DNA of 64,000 nucleotides from an uncultured Chitinophagaceae bacterium (GCA_937907395.1 CALCII010000001.1:56534-120533); one strand, 5' to 3'; counted from the first letter of the stretch, positions 32,834-43,038 are shown. Numbers and translations: made by a program. The notes: a model not told the origin generated them from the sequence alone.

Positions 32834-35800
32834 ATGAATTTTCAAAAGGTGAATAACATCGCAGGCTGGCTTGTTGGTCTGCTGTCAAGTGCCGTTTACA
32901 TCCTTACAATGGAACCTTCCGGTAGTTTGTGGGATTGCGGTGAGTTTGTTTCCAGTGCATTTAAAGTACAGATTCCGCATCCGCCGGGTGCACCGCTGTT
33001 CATTTTGTTAGGGCGCATCTTTACGTTATTCACTCCGCATGATGCTGCGGTGGGTGTGAACCTGTTATCTGCGTTGGCAAGTGGTTTCACCATTATGTTC
33101 CTTTTCTGGAGTATTACTCACTTTGCCCGTCGTTTGGTACAAAAAGGACAGGAAGAGCTGAATGGACAACAAATGTTTCATGTGATTGCTGCCGGAGTTA
33201 TTGGCGGCTTTGCTTATACTTTCAGTGATTCGTTCTGGTTTAGTGCTGTGGAAGGCGAGGTATATGCTTTATCTTCTTTCTTTACTGCTTTGGTGTTCTG
33301 GATGATCCTGAAATGGGAACATGAAGATCAGAAAGCAGGTGATGATGATTTAAAACGTACACATGCCGAACGCTGGATTATTCTTATTTTCTTCATGATG
33401 GGTTTGAGTATTGGTGTCCACCTACTCAACCTGTTGACGATACCCGCCATTGTGATGGTGTATTATTTCAGACGGTATAAACCAACATTGAAAGGTGGAA
33501 TTATTGCGTTTCTGATTGGTTGTATCATCACCGGCCTGGTTCAGCTGGCTGTTATTCAGTGGAGCATTTCATTGGCCGGCTGGTTTGACCGTTTGTTTGT
33601 GAATTCATTCAACCTGCCATTCTTCAGCGGTTTTCTTTTCTTCATTCTGTTGCTCAGTGCGGGAATCTGGATGGGCTTACGTTGGGCCGATAAAAATCAT
33701 TCCCGTTTTGTTCGTTTAGGACTCTGGAGTTTCGCTTTCATGTTGGTTGGATATTCCACTTACATGACAACGATGATACGTGCCAATGCAGGTCCTTCCA
33801 TTAATATGAATGATGTAAACAATCCTATTTCACTGGTGAGTTATCTCAGCCGTGAACAATATGGAGACGTGCCTCTCTTAAAAGGACAAATGTTTACAGC
33901 AGAACCTGAAGAATATGCTGAGGAAGGAGATGTGTATCAAAGACTGGGTGATAAATATGAAGTGGTTGGGAAAAAACGGAAACCCGTTTACCCGGCCGAT
34001 AAAACAATGGTGTTCCCCCGTGTGTGGGATGCCAGCAACGATCAGGGCCATGCCGATTATTATGCACAGTTTTTGGGCATTGAAAAAATGCAGGATAAAC
34101 AGGGCCGTGAGTCCTATGAGCGTGATCCTGATATGGGAGATAATATCAAATTCTTCTTTGGTTACCAGATCAACATTATGTACTGGCGTTATTTCATGTG
34201 GAACTTTGCCGGTAAACAAAATGATGTACAGGGATTAGGTGAAAAGAGAAATGGCAACTGGATTTCTGGTGTATCCTTCCTTGATAATATTCGTCTCGGT
34301 AATCAATCCTTAATGCCCGATAGCTTGAAGGATAGCCCGGCCAATAATAAATTATTCTTCCTGCCTTTAATTCTTGGAGTACTTGGTTTCTCCTTCCAGT
34401 TTTACAGGCATCGTAACGACTGGATTGTTTCGTTGCTCCTGTTCTTCTTTACAGGGTTGGCAATTGTGCTTTATCTCAACCAGGCAGGCCCTCAACCACG
34501 TGAGCGTGACTATGCATACGTAGGAAGTTTCTATGCCTTTGCCATCTGGATCGGATTAGGATATTTCCAGGTGAAAGAGTGGTTTGAAAAACTGATCAAA
34601 GGAAATACATCAGCCTACGCTGCCGCTGCACTTTGTTTTGTGGCAGTTCCTCTGTGGATGGGTATACAGGAGTGGGACGATCATGACCGTAGTAAGAAGA
34701 CTCTGGCTCCGGATCTTGCCACTAACTACCTTGAAAGTTGCGCCCCTAATGCCATTCTGTTTACTGTGGGTGATAATGATACTTATCCTTTATGGTATGC
34801 ACAGGAAGTATTGGGTGTTCGTCCGGACATCCGTGTGATTAATACCAGTTTGCTGGGCACCGATTGGTACATCAACCAACTGCGCAATAAAGTAAATGAA
34901 AGTGATCCCATTAATGTGATCTGGACACCTGAACAAATTGCAGGTGATAAGCGGAACGTGGTTTATAATATTCCTGTATCACAGGTGGATACAGCTTATG
35001 TAGACCTGTTTACGATGATGAAAGATCAGCTTGGTACTGATAACGAAGGTAGAATGTATCGTGCACAAAGCGGTGAATTGCTTAACTATTATCCTACAAG
35101 AAAAGTAACGGTGCCGGTTGACCGTGATTTTGTACGTAAGAACGGAACCGTAAATGCAAAAGATAGTGTAGCTTCTGAGGTGAAATTTGAAATCAGCAAA
35201 AGCTACCTCTTTAAGAATGATGCTGCAGTGTTGAATATTATTGCAGCCAATAAATGGAAACGGCCCATTTACTTTACGCAACCGCTGGGTATTGGTTTTG
35301 ATGATTATGTACGCCAGGATGGTATGGCATGGAGATTGGTGCCTGTTCCTGGTGCAAGAGGAAATATCAATACAGATTGGGTGTATGATAAAGTAATGAA
35401 TAAGTTCAAGTACGGAAGTGCTGATAAGAAGAACGTTTATTACGATGAGGAAAACCGTCGTCATTTACTGAACATACGCAATGTGCACACCATTCTTGCT
35501 ATGTCATTAGTGGCAGAAGGTCGTAAAGAGGAGGCAAAGAAAGTATTGCAACGTTGTGATAAAATGATGTCGGCTAAGAATATGCCTTATGGCATGGCCT
35601 CCCGTTATGGTAATGATCATAATGAGAAGAGCTATTACTTTGGAATGGCTGCATTCCAGGCAGGCGATATGGAACTTGGAAAACGTGTGCTGGAGCAGGT
35701 GAGGAAAGATCTTCAGCAACAGATCGCCTTCTATGAGTCATTAAGTGAAGGACAGATTGGACCAGCCCAGCAATATGAATATCAAACTGCCATGCAGTTG

Positions 35801-35914
35801 GTTCAAAGCATCGACAAAACATTGAAAGAATTTACCAGTACCAATACAGGTACAACAACACCAAAAACAGAAGTGCCCGGTGTGATTAAAAACAATACCG
35901 ATACTCAGAAATAA
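32834..35914 (+). CDS. DUF2723 / GT117 family membrane protein
   Basis: 1026 residues. The N-terminal signature SLWDCGEFVSSAFKVQIPHPPGAPLF contains the acidic D-x-x-E loop after the first transmembrane helix, as in GT-C protein O-glycosyltransferases. About ten transmembrane segments lie within the first 620 residues, followed by a large soluble domain with a tetratricopeptide-like C-terminus. In Bacteroidota this family is proposed to act in protein O-glycosylation at the inner membrane. No lesion seen. A strong terminator follows directly. Confidence 0.9.
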   Translation: MNFQKVNNIAGWLVGLLSSAVYILTMEPSGSLWDCGEFVSSAFKVQIPHPPGAPLFILLGRIFTLFTPHDAAVGVNLLSALASGFTIMFLFWSITHFARRLVQKGQEELNGQQMFHVIAAGVIGGFAYTFSDSFWFSAVEGEVYALSSFFTALVFWMILKWEHEDQKAGDDDLKRTHAERWIILIFFMMGLSIGVHLLNLLTIPAIVMVYYFRRYKPTLKGGIIAFLIGCIITGLVQLAVIQWSISLAGWFDRLFVNSFNLPFFSGFLFFILLLSAGIWMGLRWADKNHSRFVRLGLWSFAFMLVGYSTYMTTMIRANAGPSINMNDVNNPISLVSYLSREQYGDVPLLKGQMFTAEPEEYAEEGDVYQRLGDKYEVVGKKRKPVYPADKTMVFPRVWDASNDQGHADYYAQFLGIEKMQDKQGRESYERDPDMGDNIKFFFGYQINIMYWRYFMWNFAGKQNDVQGLGEKRNGNWISGVSFLDNIRLGNQSLMPDSLKDSPANNKLFFLPLILGVLGFSFQFYRHRNDWIVSLLLFFFTGLAIVLYLNQAGPQPRERDYAYVGSFYAFAIWIGLGYFQVKEWFEKLIKGNTSAYAAAALCFVAVPLWMGIQEWDDHDRSKKTLAPDLATNYLESCAPNAILFTVGDNDTYPLWYAQEVLGVRPDIRVINTSLLGTDWYINQLRNKVNESDPINVIWTPEQIAGDKRNVVYNIPVSQVDTAYVDLFTMMKDQLGTDNEGRMYRAQSGELLNYYPTRKVTVPVDRDFVRKNGTVNAKDSVASEVKFEISKSYLFKNDAAVLNIIAANKWKRPIYFTQPLGIGFDDYVRQDGMAWRLVPVPGARGNINTDWVYDKVMNKFKYGSADKKNVYYDEENRRHLLNIRNVHTILAMSLVAEGRKEEAKKVLQRCDKMMSAKNMPYGMASRYGNDHNEKSYYFGMAAFQAGDMELGKRVLEQVRKDLQQQIAFYESLSEGQIGPAQQYEYQTAMQLVQSIDKTLKEFTSTNTGTTTPKTEVPGVIKNNTDTQK

Positions 35915-35946
35915 AAAAAAAACCCGGTTCAACCGGGGATTTTTTT
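35915..35946. terminator. Bidirectional terminator
   Basis: An A-run, then CCCGGTT-C-AACCGGG (35923-35937) and a T-run. It serves the DUF2723 gene on the plus strand and the lipoprotein gene on the minus strand. Confidence 0.88.
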
Positions 35947-35950
35947 GCAA

Positions 35951-36550
35951 TCATTTCTTTTGATTTTGCTGGTATTCTTTTTCCAGGTTCTGTATCATAG
36001 AAACAATATATTTTACCACTTTGGTACTTTGGATATCTATTTGTTTTTCTTTTTTACGATACATTCCGGTGCTGGCAACTGTTACTGCGGGAAATGATTC
36101 CAGGTTGGAAATATCTGTACTTAAATGCGGACGAATCGTTGATTTTGCGTTTGGGATATAAAACCAACCAAAAGGAATAAAGAATTTAGAAGCTATTAAA
36201 TAAGCAGCAGTCCCAATACCAACAGCTGAAACAGCAGCAGCCACATTGCTTTGTTTTTTATTAATAAACTTTACTCTGATGAATTCAACTTTACAGTTCG
36301 TTGTTTGCTGATCCTTGTTAAAAGAAAGCCTGAAGGGATGTTCTTCTGTATTGTAAACCGTAACAAATTTTCCCATTTTTTGCTCCAGAGCCAAACGGTA
36401 TTCATAATCCTGTATGAGTTTAACATCCAACTGAATATTTAAGGTGTCAAACCTGGCCGTTTCTTTTAATAAAATCCGTGGCCCGCTGCAGGAAAATAAA
36501 ACAGCAGAGAGTGCAAATGCAGTGATCAGATAAAGCAACTGTTTCTTCAT
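35951..36550 (-). CDS. Lipoprotein of unknown function
   Basis: 199 residues. Signal peptide with lipobox: MKKQLLYLITAFALSAVLFSC, lipidated Cys at residue 21. A hydrophobic segment around residues 104-125 (VAAAVSAVGIGTAAYLIASKF) could insert in a membrane. No family recognised. It stands alone between terminators and the divergent VWA gene. Confidence 0.7.
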   Translation of the reverse strand: MKKQLLYLITAFALSAVLFSCSGPRILLKETARFDTLNIQLDVKLIQDYEYRLALEQKMGKFVTVYNTEEHPFRLSFNKDQQTTNCKVEFIRVKFINKKQSNVAAAVSAVGIGTAAYLIASKFFIPFGWFYIPNAKSTIRPHLSTDISNLESFPAVTVASTGMYRKKEKQIDIQSTKVVKYIVSMIQNLEKEYQQNQKK

Positions 36551-36685
36551 AGTTTAAAATTGTGGTTCCAAGTTAAGCATTTGCATTGTATTTCAGGGTT
36601 TAGTGAACAAGCCCGGCCGGGTATTGTTAAATGATTGTTGAGCTGTTTTTCTGCTGCTGAAAAAGAATTAAATTGAACAACTGAT

Positions 36686-37783
36686 ATGATTGGCCATTTC
36701 TTTTCTAAATATGATCCTTCGCAAAACGGGAAATCAAAGTTTGAGCAGCTTCTCGACTTATTTACCCAGTTGCTAACTTATACAAGTGGCGATGTGGCGG
36801 AAGCATTGGACTGGATGAATCAGCTCGATCGTAAATACCAGCTCACCAATGATGAATATGGTATGGGGGATTTTATTGAAGACCTGAAACAGAATGGTTA
36901 CCTGGCAGAGGATCCTGCAAGCGGACAATACAGCCTCACTTCTAAAACGGAGCAAACCATCCGTAAACAATCATTGGAAGAAATATTTGGCAAGTTGAAG
37001 AAATCCAAACAAGGCCAGCATCAAACATTCAAGCCCGGATCTGGTGATGAAGTGAACCCGGAAACGAGGCCCTTCCAGTTTGGTGATACATTGGAACAGA
37101 TCGATTTTACCAATTCCATCCGCAATGCCCAGATCAATCATGGAATTGATAGTTTTCATATGCGGGAAGATGACCTGGAAATACGGGAAACCGATTTCAA
37201 AACACAAACATCTACTGTGTTAATGATTGATATTTCTCATTCCATGATTTTGTATGGAGAAGACCGGATTACCCCTGCTAAAAAAGTGGCAATGGCATTG
37301 AGTGAACTCATCACCACACGTTATCCAAAAGACACATTGGATATTGTAGTGTTTGGCAATGATGCATGGCCTGTTGAAATTAAAGACCTTCCGTATTTAC
37401 AAGTGGGCCCATACCATACAAATACAGTAGCCGGATTGGAACTGGCAATGGAAACCTTGCGCCGCCGTAAAAATCCAAACAAACAGATTTTTATGATTAC
37501 CGATGGAAAGCCAACCTGTCTGAAAATTGGAAAAAAATATTATAAGAACAGTTTTGGTTTGGATCGCAAGATCACGAATCGTTGTTTGAACCTGGCAGCT
37601 CAATGTAAAAAACTGAAAATTCCTATCACAACCTTCATGATTGCAACCGATCCTTACCTGCAACGGTTTGTACAGGAGTTTACCGAAACAAATAACGGAA
37701 AAGCTTTTTTTGCTTCACTCGACAGGCTGGGTGCATTTGTGTTCAGGGATTTTGAAAGTGGAAAAAGGAAAAACGTTTTTTAA
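36686..37783 (+). CDS. VWA-domain protein (CoxE-like partner of AAA+ ATPase)
   Basis: 365 residues. The N-terminal 170 residues are helical and charged. The von Willebrand A domain starts at about 175 with the MIDAS motif DISHSM, then later ITDGKPT. Together with the MoxR-like ATPase directly downstream it forms the classical VWA/AAA+ pair that assembles or activates metalloproteins or complexes. The client is not evident from neighbours. Eighty-three bases separate the two genes. Confidence 0.85.
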   Translation: MIGHFFSKYDPSQNGKSKFEQLLDLFTQLLTYTSGDVAEALDWMNQLDRKYQLTNDEYGMGDFIEDLKQNGYLAEDPASGQYSLTSKTEQTIRKQSLEEIFGKLKKSKQGQHQTFKPGSGDEVNPETRPFQFGDTLEQIDFTNSIRNAQINHGIDSFHMREDDLEIRETDFKTQTSTVLMIDISHSMILYGEDRITPAKKVAMALSELITTRYPKDTLDIVVFGNDAWPVEIKDLPYLQVGPYHTNTVAGLELAMETLRRRKNPNKQIFMITDGKPTCLKIGKKYYKNSFGLDRKITNRCLNLAAQCKKLKIPITTFMIATDPYLQRFVQEFTETNNGKAFFASLDRLGAFVFRDFESGKRKNVF

Positions 37784-37866
37784 GAACAACATTCAGCACT
37801 GATGAAGACGGAATCAGTTGCTTTCATAAAGAATAAACGGGTGGCCCGTCGTCCCGATTAACAATT

Positions 37867-39384
37867 ATGTTACAGATCAAAACATTAGGTGCCTTAAAAA
37901 AGAGCGGATACAAAAGCAAAAGTATAAAGGAAGAAGTTCGTTCCAATCTTATTGATAAGCTGAACCAGAACGAGAATGTGTTTCATGGAATTCTGGGCTA
38001 TGAAGATTCGGTAATTCCGGATGTGGAAAGAGCATTGTTGTCACGCCATAATATTTTGTTTCTTGGTTTGCGTGGACAAGCGAAAACCCGTATGGCCCGG
38101 TTGATGACGGAGTTGCTGGATGAATATATTCCCATTGTAGCAGGAAGTGAAGTGAACGACGATCCGTTTCATCCGATTTCTCATTATGCAAAAGAACTGA
38201 TTGAGAAAGAAGGTGATGATACACCTATTGATTGGGTGCACCGAACACAACGCTATGGTGAAAAGCTGGCAACACCCGATGTAAGTGTAGCCGATCTGAT
38301 TGGTGATATTGATCCCATCAAAGCAGCCAACCTGAAGTTGAGTTTTGCTGATGAACGTGTGATTCATTATGGCATCATACCCAGAAGTAACCGGGGTGTG
38401 TTTGTGATTAATGAAATTCCTGACCTGCAGGCGAGAATTCAAGTGTCTTTGTTCAATATACTGGAAGAAGGTGATGTACAGATCCGTGGGTTTAAATTAC
38501 GGTTGCCATTGGATATCCTGTTTGTGTTTACAGCTAACCCTGAAGACTACACGAACAGGGGATCTATTGTAACACCGTTGAAAGACAGGATCGAAAGCCA
38601 GATATTGACGCACTATCCCAAAACCATTGAAATAGGGCAGGCAATTACAGAACAGGAAGCGGCTATTCATCCGCAACAACAGGATAAAGTGGAGGTGAGT
38701 GATCTGATCAAGCGACTCATTGAACAAGTGGCATTCGAGGCAAGAAACAGTGAACTGGTGGATAAAAAGAGCGGAGTGAGTGCAAGGCTTACGATTTCTG
38801 CATTGGAGAATGCGATCAGTACAGCTGAATTGCGAGCGATCAAAAACAAAGAGAAAAACACATTGGTTTGGATCAATGATCTTATTGGAATTATTCCTTC
38901 CATTACCGGGAAAATTGAACTGGTGTATGAAGGTGAGCAGGAGGGGCCTTACCAGGTGGCTTTCAATTTGCTCAACAAAGCGATACGTTCACAGTTTGCT
39001 CTATACTTTCCCAATCCTGAGCAACAAAAGAAGCGAAAACAGGATATGGCTACAGAAAATCCGTATCGTTCCATTATTCAATGGTTTGATAAAGGAAACA
39101 ACCTCAGTTTAGTGATGGACCTGAAAGATGAAGAGAAATTGCAGCAGTTATACCGTGTGGATGGATTACATGCTTTGGTAAAAAAGTATTTTAAAAATGC
39201 AAATGAAAAGCAGCTGGGATTGATGATGGAGTTGGTGTTGCATGGGCTTGCATCCTATTCGCTCATCAGTAAAAAACTGGTGGATGGCAGAATTGAATTC
39301 AAAGATTTAATGGGCAGCATGATTAATCTTGGCCCCGGTGTGCCGGGCGAAGACGAAGATTATGATGGAGAGGATTTTACGTGA
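37867..39384 (+). CDS. MoxR/Mg-chelatase-like AAA+ ATPase
   Basis: 505 residues. Walker A variant GLRGQAKT at 67-74, Walker B VFVINEIPDL near 180, sensor FTANPEDYTNRG near 220. These are ChlI/MoxR-type features. The C-terminal 200 residues are helical, ending in an acidic tail (GEDEDYDGEDFT). It probably works with the upstream VWA protein, in which the MIDAS domain recruits the substrate and the ATPase remodels it. It ends exactly at the stop of the convergent DUF2130 gene. Confidence 0.85.
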   Translation: MLQIKTLGALKKSGYKSKSIKEEVRSNLIDKLNQNENVFHGILGYEDSVIPDVERALLSRHNILFLGLRGQAKTRMARLMTELLDEYIPIVAGSEVNDDPFHPISHYAKELIEKEGDDTPIDWVHRTQRYGEKLATPDVSVADLIGDIDPIKAANLKLSFADERVIHYGIIPRSNRGVFVINEIPDLQARIQVSLFNILEEGDVQIRGFKLRLPLDILFVFTANPEDYTNRGSIVTPLKDRIESQILTHYPKTIEIGQAITEQEAAIHPQQQDKVEVSDLIKRLIEQVAFEARNSELVDKKSGVSARLTISALENAISTAELRAIKNKEKNTLVWINDLIGIIPSITGKIELVYEGEQEGPYQVAFNLLNKAIRSQFALYFPNPEQQKKRKQDMATENPYRSIIQWFDKGNNLSLVMDLKDEEKLQQLYRVDGLHALVKKYFKNANEKQLGLMMELVLHGLASYSLISKKLVDGRIEFKDLMGSMINLGPGVPGEDEDYDGEDFT

Positions 39385-40578
39385 TTATTCGCTTAACAGA
39401 TTCTCTTCATCATTAAATTCCAACTCCATGTTAATAGAGCCGGAAATTCCTTCAATGGATCCACGGATGTAGGCTGCATTGAGTAACACTTTTTCTAATT
39501 GTTTCTCTCTTGCTTTCCACAATCGTTCCATGGCATCACGTTCTTTCTGAATAGAAAGTTTCATGCTCATAAAACCTTCACGGATTGCTTTCCATTGCTC
39601 ACCAAATTCGTTTCCGGTGAGATAATTATAGAGCATGTGCATTTTATCCCCTTTGTTTTCCTGCGAAGAAACAACTGCCGATAGTTTAATCAATCCTTCA
39701 CGCAACAGGTGGGCTACCGGTTTTACTTCTGCAAAAGAGCAAATCCAAACACCATCCTTTTCTCCAAACTGTGTCATGTCTTTCGGGAAAGCTTGCGTTA
39801 CAATCACGGCAATATCGGCACCCTGGCTACGCATATCGGCTTTCAGTTTTTCAATCCATTGCTCAGAGAAATCTTTGGTGCGCTTGCTTTCATAGATGAT
39901 TTTACCGCACTCTTGTCCCAGTTTGTTTCTTACAGTCTGGATACAATCGGCACCTTTCACACCTTTACCAACTTCTGAAATGTTATCAAAAGGAAAAGAT
40001 GATTTTAATAATTCTTCCAGTAACAATTCCTGTACTTCACCCTGAGTTTGCATAGAGCCCTGTTCGGCTTTGCGTTTCATTTCTTCTGCGAGTTTTTTCT
40101 GCGCTTCCAGTTTTTCTTCCATTTCTTTCATGCGCAGTTGAAACTCCGTTTCTTTTGCAGCTATGCGTTGTTCTTCCAGTTTACGGATATCTTCAGAAAG
40201 CTTTTCTCTTTCTTCCTGTAATTTTTTCTGAACAGATAGTTCCAGTTCGGCTTCTTTGTTTTTCAGTTCCTGCTCTTTCTTTAAAAACTCCACTTGCTGC
40301 TTACGGGCTTCAGCTAATTTTTCCTGGTTTTCTTTATTGTTTTCTTCCAGCATTAGCAACTTGCTTTCATAATCTGAAGCAATTTTTTTGCGCAGATTTT
40401 CTTCCATTTCCAGCTGGATTTTTTTTCGCTCCACCTGAAGCTGATCGTCCAGCTTTTGCTGTTGCTGTTTCTGCCATTCACTCATTTTTGTCCGCAGTTC
40501 TTTCTGCACTTCTTCACGTATGCTTTCGGTTGGTTCAAAAGCATGACCACAGTTGGGACATTTGATCTCGGTTGCCAT
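39385..40578 (-). CDS. DUF2130 coiled-coil protein
   Basis: 397 residues. An N-terminal zinc-ribbon-like CPNCGHAF, a long charged coiled coil (about 25-180, rich in E, K, Q), then the DUF2130 domain at about 190-340 with YESKRTKDFSEQWIEKLK and ADIAVIVTQAFPKDM, which resembles a restriction-endonuclease-like core. Role unknown. Confidence 0.85.
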   Translation of the reverse strand: MATEIKCPNCGHAFEPTESIREEVQKELRTKMSEWQKQQQQKLDDQLQVERKKIQLEMEENLRKKIASDYESKLLMLEENNKENQEKLAEARKQQVEFLKKEQELKNKEAELELSVQKKLQEEREKLSEDIRKLEEQRIAAKETEFQLRMKEMEEKLEAQKKLAEEMKRKAEQGSMQTQGEVQELLLEELLKSSFPFDNISEVGKGVKGADCIQTVRNKLGQECGKIIYESKRTKDFSEQWIEKLKADMRSQGADIAVIVTQAFPKDMTQFGEKDGVWICSFAEVKPVAHLLREGLIKLSAVVSSQENKGDKMHMLYNYLTGNEFGEQWKAIREGFMSMKLSIQKERDAMERLWKAREKQLEKVLLNAAYIRGSIEGISGSINMELEFNDEENLLSE

Positions 40579-40611
40579 TACTCAGTTTTTTACAAGTTTA
40601 CGAAAGAAGAA

Positions 40612-41208
40612 TCACACCACAGAGTCTGCGCCAGGCTTTTGCCGGGTAAGAAGGTACATACCGGCATCGGCAACTGTTTTTAATACCAGGAAAATTACAG
40701 AGGAGCCCACTCCCAACAATGATGGAAGCAGGATCATAAAGTGCATAGGAATGACACGGAGATAAGGAACAAAAAACAGTTTGCCTACATTCACCGGTCC
40801 TTTTTCGGGAGTGAATCGACGGCGTATAAATTGCCAGGTGCTTTCAATCAGAAAAATACCTGCTGTAAGTAACACCAGCTTATTGTTTACACCTGTTCTG
40901 TAGCCCGTCAATAGGAATACCCCATATACAAAATGAAAAATACCGTAGTGTATTAAAAAGAAAAATGCGGCACAGCCCATTCCGCCTTTTGTAACCGGCT
41001 GGCCATTCATTGACATTGAACTGCTATCAGGGTCTTTTACACTATAGAGTTCAAAAAAATTGAAGATTCCAATCAACACACTTTGTAGCCAGAAGATCCA
41101 AACAAGCGTATTGAACTCTGCGCTATTGTTTACATAATAATAAATCAAACCTGCATTCATCAATAGCAGAAACCAGAATCCCGGATCGGTAAAATAGCGT
41201 TTCATCAT
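40612..41208 (-). CDS. DUF6498-type integral membrane protein
   Basis: 198 residues from the first ATG of the MMKRYF start. Five or so hydrophobic segments, with FFFLIHYGIFHFVYGVF in the middle. The pattern of N-terminal FTDPGFWFLLLMNAGLIYYY and the HYG.FH motif fits DUF6498. Function unknown. Confidence 0.65.
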   Translation of the reverse strand: MMKRYFTDPGFWFLLLMNAGLIYYYVNNSAEFNTLVWIFWLQSVLIGIFNFFELYSVKDPDSSSMSMNGQPVTKGGMGCAAFFFLIHYGIFHFVYGVFLLTGYRTGVNNKLVLLTAGIFLIESTWQFIRRRFTPEKGPVNVGKLFFVPYLRVIPMHFMILLPSLLGVGSSVIFLVLKTVADAGMYLLTRQKPGADSVV

Positions 41209-41278
41209 ACTGCCTGAAAATACAAATAAGTAAGAAAATGAAAGAGTAACCAATTAAAAGTTGAACGAAATGACCAAT

Positions 41279-41812
41279 TTATTCATCACTTAATCTGGAG
41301 TAAATATCAAGACTAATCAGATTTCCGTTTTTTACTTCACAATCCCTCATGGTGCCTTCATGTGTGAATTGCAGTTTGCGCATTACTTTTTTAGAATTTC
41401 TGTTTTCAGTTTCAATAATAGCTTCCAGTCTGTGAAGTCCCAGTGAATTGAAACAGTAATTGCAAACCAAAGGCACGGCTTCTGATATAATTCCTTTTCC
41501 CCAGTGTTCGGGTAATAACCAGAAGCCTAGTTCCGCTTTTCGATGCTCCCTGATCCAATTATTTATACCGCAGGCCCCATAAAAATTTGTGTTGGTTTTA
41601 TCACAAACAGCCCACCAGATACCTGTTCCATTTTTTTCAAGTTCAGAGAAAAAAGTGAGTTGGTGTTTGGCTGTTTCCATGCTGTTATAACTAACGCCAT
41701 AATATCGGATCACGTCCGGGTGCGACAATCCGTAAAATACATTTTGAAGATCATCATCTGAAAACCGGCGAAGCAACAAACGATGGGTGGTTATTGTAGG
41801 AAAGGTGCTCAT
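41279..41812 (-). CDS. GNAT N-acetyltransferase, RimJ/RimL type
   Basis: 177 residues. Typical start THRLLLRRFSDDDLQNV and acetyl-CoA loop PEHWGKGIISEA, then LHRLEAIIETENRNSKKVMRKL, the RimJ/RimL signature. It acetylates an N-terminal or small-molecule amine; the target is unknown. It sits among small same-strand genes, 23 bases after the DUF2200 gene. Confidence 0.88.
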   Translation of the reverse strand: MSTFPTITTHRLLLRRFSDDDLQNVFYGLSHPDVIRYYGVSYNSMETAKHQLTFFSELEKNGTGIWWAVCDKTNTNFYGACGINNWIREHRKAELGFWLLPEHWGKGIISEAVPLVCNYCFNSLGLHRLEAIIETENRNSKKVMRKLQFTHEGTMRDCEVKNGNLISLDIYSRLSDE

Positions 41813-41835
41813 ATATCGGGAAGGTAAAGTATTAA

Positions 41836-42189
41836 TCAGGATCTTAAAATTTTATCCATTTTTTTCCCTTTTGCCAGTTCATCCACCAGCTTATCGAGAT
41901 AGCGGATTTTCTGCATCAATGGATCCTCAATTTCCTCCACACGATAACCGCAGATGACACCTGTAATTTTTGAAACATTCGGATTGAGCCGTGGTGCCTC
42001 TGCAAAAAAAGTTTCAAAATTGGTTTTAGCAGTAAGTATTTGCTCAAGTGATTCCTTGTTATAACCAGTGAGCCAGAAAATGATGGTGTCTAATTCATCT
42101 TTCGTATGGCCCTTCTTTTCCACTTTCTGTATATAAGCAGGATAAACACTTGCAAATGCCATTTTATAAATGCGGGTATTGCTGCTCAT
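41836..42189 (-). CDS. DUF2200 protein
   Basis: 117 residues, complete. Recognised by KMAFASVYPAYIQKVEKKGHTKDELDTIIFWLTGY. A small, basic cytoplasmic protein with no known activity, related in sequence feel to DUF1801/YdhG-like proteins. First gene of a three-gene minus-strand group with the acetyltransferase and the membrane protein. Confidence 0.85.
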   Translation of the reverse strand: MSSNTRIYKMAFASVYPAYIQKVEKKGHTKDELDTIIFWLTGYNKESLEQILTAKTNFETFFAEAPRLNPNVSKITGVICGYRVEEIEDPLMQKIRYLDKLVDELAKGKKMDKILRS

Positions 42190-42267
42190 ACTATTGAAGT
42201 TTTTTTAAAGATAGTAAACGATATTCTATTTATTCGGCGCAGCGTATTTCAGGCATAAGGATACGGA

Positions 42268-42299
42268 TTCGGTCAGCCTTATTTAATTAGTTACATTTG
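42268..42299 (+). promoter_or_regulatory. Promoter of the PhnA-domain gene
   Basis: TTCG (42268-42271), a 20-base spacer and TACATTTG (42292-42299). The -7 is perfect and the -33 has one mismatch. The ATG follows 17 bases downstream. Confidence 0.7.
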
Positions 42300-42316
42300 C
42301 CGCCAAAATCAGTAAA

Positions 42317-42874
42317 ATGGCTATAGGAAATAAACTTAGTGAGCGGAACCAGGGCTTATGTGAACTTTGTAACAATGAAGCAGCAGTGCATGAATACCTG
42401 GTAAGTCCTAAGAAAGAAGAGGTGACAGAAAACCAGGTTGCTCTTTGTGAAACTTGTTTTAAAAAAATAAATCAAGAGGGACAGGGGGAACACTGGCGTT
42501 GCCTTGAAGGAAGCATCTGGAATCCTGAGCCAGTAGTACAGGCTTTGAGTTATCGTATTTTATATAGTTACAGAAATGAAGAGTGGGCATCTTCTGTCAT
42601 TCATTCAGTTGAATTGGATGAGGATATTGTTCAATGGGCTGTAAGTGCTTTTGATGCGGCCGATGCTCACTTAGATGCATTTGGTAACACATTGGAAAAT
42701 GGAGATACAGTAGTACTTACACAGGCATTGAATGTAAAAGGGACCAGCTTTTCTGCCGCCAAAGGAACTGTGGTTAAAAAGATTCGTTTGGTTCCGGATA
42801 ATACCGATCAGATCGAAGGAAAGATTAACGAGCAAATGATTGTGATACTCACCAAATATGTAAAGAAGGGATAG
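42317..42874 (+). CDS. PhnA-domain protein
   Basis: 185 residues. The N-terminal zinc ribbon has CELC and CETC pairs (about 15-18 and 50-53). The C-terminal PhnA SH3-like domain contains NTLENGDTVVLTQALNVKG and GTVVKKIRLV. Despite the name, a phosphonate role is not supported for this family, and no phosphonate genes are near. Own promoter and terminator: a single-gene unit. Confidence 0.88.
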   Translation: MAIGNKLSERNQGLCELCNNEAAVHEYLVSPKKEEVTENQVALCETCFKKINQEGQGEHWRCLEGSIWNPEPVVQALSYRILYSYRNEEWASSVIHSVELDEDIVQWAVSAFDAADAHLDAFGNTLENGDTVVLTQALNVKGTSFSAAKGTVVKKIRLVPDNTDQIEGKINEQMIVILTKYVKKG

Positions 42875-42940
42875 TTTTTCTTTCCCCGGTAGTGATCAGT
42901 AACTGGCAGGTTTTGTTTTACTTACTTGATTCACGTTAAA

Positions 42941-42969
42941 GGGATGCTGTGGTTGCAGCATCCCTTTTT
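42941..42969 (+). terminator. Terminator of the PhnA-domain gene
   Basis: GGGATGCTG (42941-42949) and CAGCATCCC (42956-42964) form a 9-bp perfect stem, then TTTTT. Confidence 0.92.
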
Positions 42970-43038
42970 GTATGTACTTCTAACGTTCTCCAGCTTTGTT
43001 ATTACGGGCAGTCTCTGTCATAAAGCCGGGACAGATTA

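Noticed and set aside
40155..40565. 136-residue plus-strand frame opposite the DUF2130 gene
   Set aside because: Phe/Leu-rich mirror of the coiled-coil codons (GAA, AAG) on the other strand.
42317..42874. Phosphonate degradation role for the PhnA-domain protein
   Set aside because: The name is historical; no phosphonate transport or lyase genes are in the window.
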